Shown: one piece after another, positions 62,823-64,000 of the stretch
Layout: every line of letters begins with the position of its first letter
How positions within the stretch are numbered: the first letter of the stretch is position 1
Origin: Rhizorhabdus dicambivorans
GTDB lineage: Bacteria > Pseudomonadota > Alphaproteobacteria > Sphingomonadales > Sphingomonadaceae
Reading direction: 5' to 3'
Length of the DNA: 64,000 bases
Assembly: GCF_002355275.1 (NCBI RefSeq)
Contig: NZ_CP023449.1
Coordinates: 4,566,001 to 4,630,000, forward strand
The notes under the pieces: generated by a model
What the model was told of the DNA's origin: nothing
What the model saw: the letters and a program-made list of their open reading frames with translations, nothing else
The model's database searches: none
Translations under genes and position numbers: made by a program

Positions 62823-63221
62823 TCAGCAGTCGCGGTCGATCGCGCGGCCCGCCAGGGCGCCGATACCCGCGCCGACGATCGCACCAGTGGTGCCGTCGCC
62901 GCGATCGTAGCGGCCATTGCCGATCTCGTTGCCGAGCAGGCCGCCGGCGATGGCGCCGAGGATCGTGCCGCCGGTGCCCTTGTCACGGCAGCGGCCATAG
63001 CCGCGGCCATAATGGCGCCGGTCGCGATAATAGCCGCGATCACGATAGTAGCCACGCTCGCCCCGCGAATATCCGCGGTCGCCGCGATAGCCGCGGCCAT
63101 CCCAATCGCGAACCTGTTCGAAACGGGCACCGCCATAATATTGGGCCTCGGCCGCCGCCGGGGCCACCGCCGAGAAGAGCGCCGCTGAAGCCGCTGCGGC
63201 AGCGAGAACCTTACGCAACAT
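62823..63221 (-). CDS. Exported glycine-zipper 2TM-domain protein
   Basis: A 132-residue protein with signal peptide (MLRKVLAAAAASAALFSAVAPAAAEAQ), a basic Tyr/Arg/Gly-rich middle of repeats ('GYRGDRGYSRGERGYYRDRGYYRDRRHYGRGYGR'), and a C-terminal glycine-zipper hairpin 'GGTILGAIAGGLLGNEIGNGRYDRGDGTTGAIVGAGIGALAGRAIDRDC'. It resembles the Rickettsia 17-kDa antigen/glycine-zipper family placed in the outer envelope. A perfect AGGAGGT stands before the ATG. There is no lipobox. Function is unknown. Confidence 0.88.
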   Translation of the reverse strand: MLRKVLAAAAASAALFSAVAPAAAEAQYYGGARFEQVRDWDGRGYRGDRGYSRGERGYYRDRGYYRDRRHYGRGYGRCRDKGTGGTILGAIAGGLLGNEIGNGRYDRGDGTTGAIVGAGIGALAGRAIDRDC

Positions 63222-63433
63222 AAAAACCTCCTGTCTCAACCGCGCGTCGCGCAGGGCGGAACTCCTCAAGGGACCGTCAGGGGCCCGATCGATGAGACGC
63301 TTATGCCGCGATTCGCGTGAGCCGATGCTGAACATGGCTGTTGGCGCTCGTTCATGTTTGAAGGGCCCGCCATCAGGTGCCGGATCATCGCAAAGCTCTT
63401 GGGAATCGGAGCCCGACGCTCTATCGGCGCGCC

Positions 63434-64000
63434 ATGAAGAAGGCTCTGGCCGCATTGCTGTTCTGCCTGGTGCCGAGCTCCGCCGGCTTCCCCCAGGGCG
63501 ATGTCCGGGTCATGGCGACGCCGATCCCGATCGACCCAGCCGATCCTGCGCATCGGCAGTTCGGCCGGCTACGGTATCTGGCAGGGTGGCAGCTCGACAG
63601 CCGCCAGCGCGATTTTGGCGGCTATTCGGCGTTGTGGGTGCAGGGCGACCAGTTCCTGGCACTGGCGGACAATGGCCATTATCTCCGTTTCCGCATGGCG
63701 AGCCCGGGCGTCATAGATCAGGCCCGCTTCGCGGAGCTGCCCGCCTTCCCGGCCTATGACAACCGCAAGGGGGACCGCGATTCGGAATCGATGACGGTTG
63801 GGCCGAACGGAGACATCTGGGTGGGTTTCGAATTCCGCAACACGATCCTGCGCTACGCGCCCGGCTTCGCCATGCTCCATTCGATCGGCTGGCCGCCGGC
63901 CATGCGCAAATGGTCCCAGAACTCGGGGCCCGAGGCGATGGTGCGGCTGGAGGGCGGGCGGTTCGTGGTCCTGTCGGAAGGCAATGCCGTCGCGCCGCAC
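63434..64000 (+). CDS. Esterase-like activity of phytase family protein (partial, cut by right edge)
   Basis: The first 189 codons of an exported protein with signal peptide (MKKALAALLFCLVPSSAG). The text 'FGGYSALWVQGDQFLALADNGHYLRFRM' and 'RDSESMTVGPNGDIWVGFEFRNTILRYAPG' matches the N-terminal part of the phytase-like esterase beta-propeller family (PF13449), in which the 'D.E.M' and repeated 'G..W.GFE' strands are typical. It probably acts on phosphorylated or esterified substrates in the periplasm. The start ATG is at 63434; the end lies outside the window. No stop occurs before 64000. Confidence 0.8.
   Translation, partial: MKKALAALLFCLVPSSAGFPQGDVRVMATPIPIDPADPAHRQFGRLRYLAGWQLDSRQRDFGGYSALWVQGDQFLALADNGHYLRFRMASPGVIDQARFAELPAFPAYDNRKGDRDSESMTVGPNGDIWVGFEFRNTILRYAPGFAMLHSIGWPPAMRKWSQNSGPEAMVRLEGGRFVVLSEGNAVAPH

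Overview
The window reads as chromosomal core DNA of a GC-rich alphaproteobacterium, most probably a sphingomonad (Sphingomonas/Rhizorhabdus type). This rests on codon and GC style, the class I lysyl-tRNA synthetase, the rpmF-plsX-fabH-ihfA-merR order, the cox cluster order, RcnB-family proteins, DUF1489/DUF2794/DUF983 proteins, the SUV3-like helicase, and an HprK/PqqD-like pair of a kind I associate with alphaproteobacteria. I saw no transposase, integrase, CRISPR array or phage gene. Genes are tightly packed with many 4-base start/stop overlaps.

Layout. 1-1.9 kb: end of a GNAT acetyltransferase, rpmA and rplU with a terminator, hspQ, tRNA-Ser. 2-7.2 kb: cobQ and a cell-surface glycan group (GT39-like membrane glycosyltransferase; UDP-galactopyranose mutase plus a cytosolic glycosyltransferase). 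7.2-13.6 kb (minus): aa3-type cytochrome oxidase structural and assembly genes (ctaC, ctaD, ctaB, a 40-residue protein, ctaG, ctaE, DUF983, SURF1). 13.8-16.4 kb: pyrE-pdxJ-acpS-lepB. 16.7-22.1 kb: FKBP isomerase, rpsU, a lone 2Fe-2S protein, two RcnB-like proteins, a DUF885 protein. 22.4-27 kb: lysK and a DinG-like helicase. 26.9-31.3 kb (minus): an iron-uptake unit (TonB receptor, DUF3649, PepSY, DUF3325) with a candidate Fur site. 31.4-36.3 kb: histidine phosphatase, merR/ihfA/fabH/plsX/rpmF, MAPEG, MBL hydrolase. 36.5-44 kb: class IV and class I aminotransferases, msrA, pdeM, TauE/SafE plus a TIGR02186-like protein, tetR, pabB. 44-46.6 kb (minus): a compact four-gene cassette of nucleotidyltransferase, HprK-like kinase, PqqD-like protein and a Tat-exported small protein, the best candidate here for an undescribed system. 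46.8-49.5 kb: phoR-phoU-phoB without pst genes. 49.5-64 kb: membrane protein, DUF2794, cysE, ppiB, MFS exporter, mgtE, DUF1489, GIN-domain protein, carD, fdxA, S4 protein, SUV3-like helicase, M23 peptidase, glycine-zipper protein, and a phytase-like esterase cut by the right edge.

Functional links. The cox block supplies subunits, heme (CtaB), copper (CtaG) and assembly (SURF1) for terminal respiration. The iron block imports ferric siderophores. pabB and a class IV aminotransferase together could make p-aminobenzoate. Two unlinked genes for envelope proteins (49567 and 56851) carry the same TGTATT-N8-AATAC palindrome over a -10 element, which suggests a shared repressor. Several intergenic regions carry hairpin repeats typical of sphingomonad genomes. 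One of them lies at the very start of the TIGR02186-like gene and obscures its start codon.
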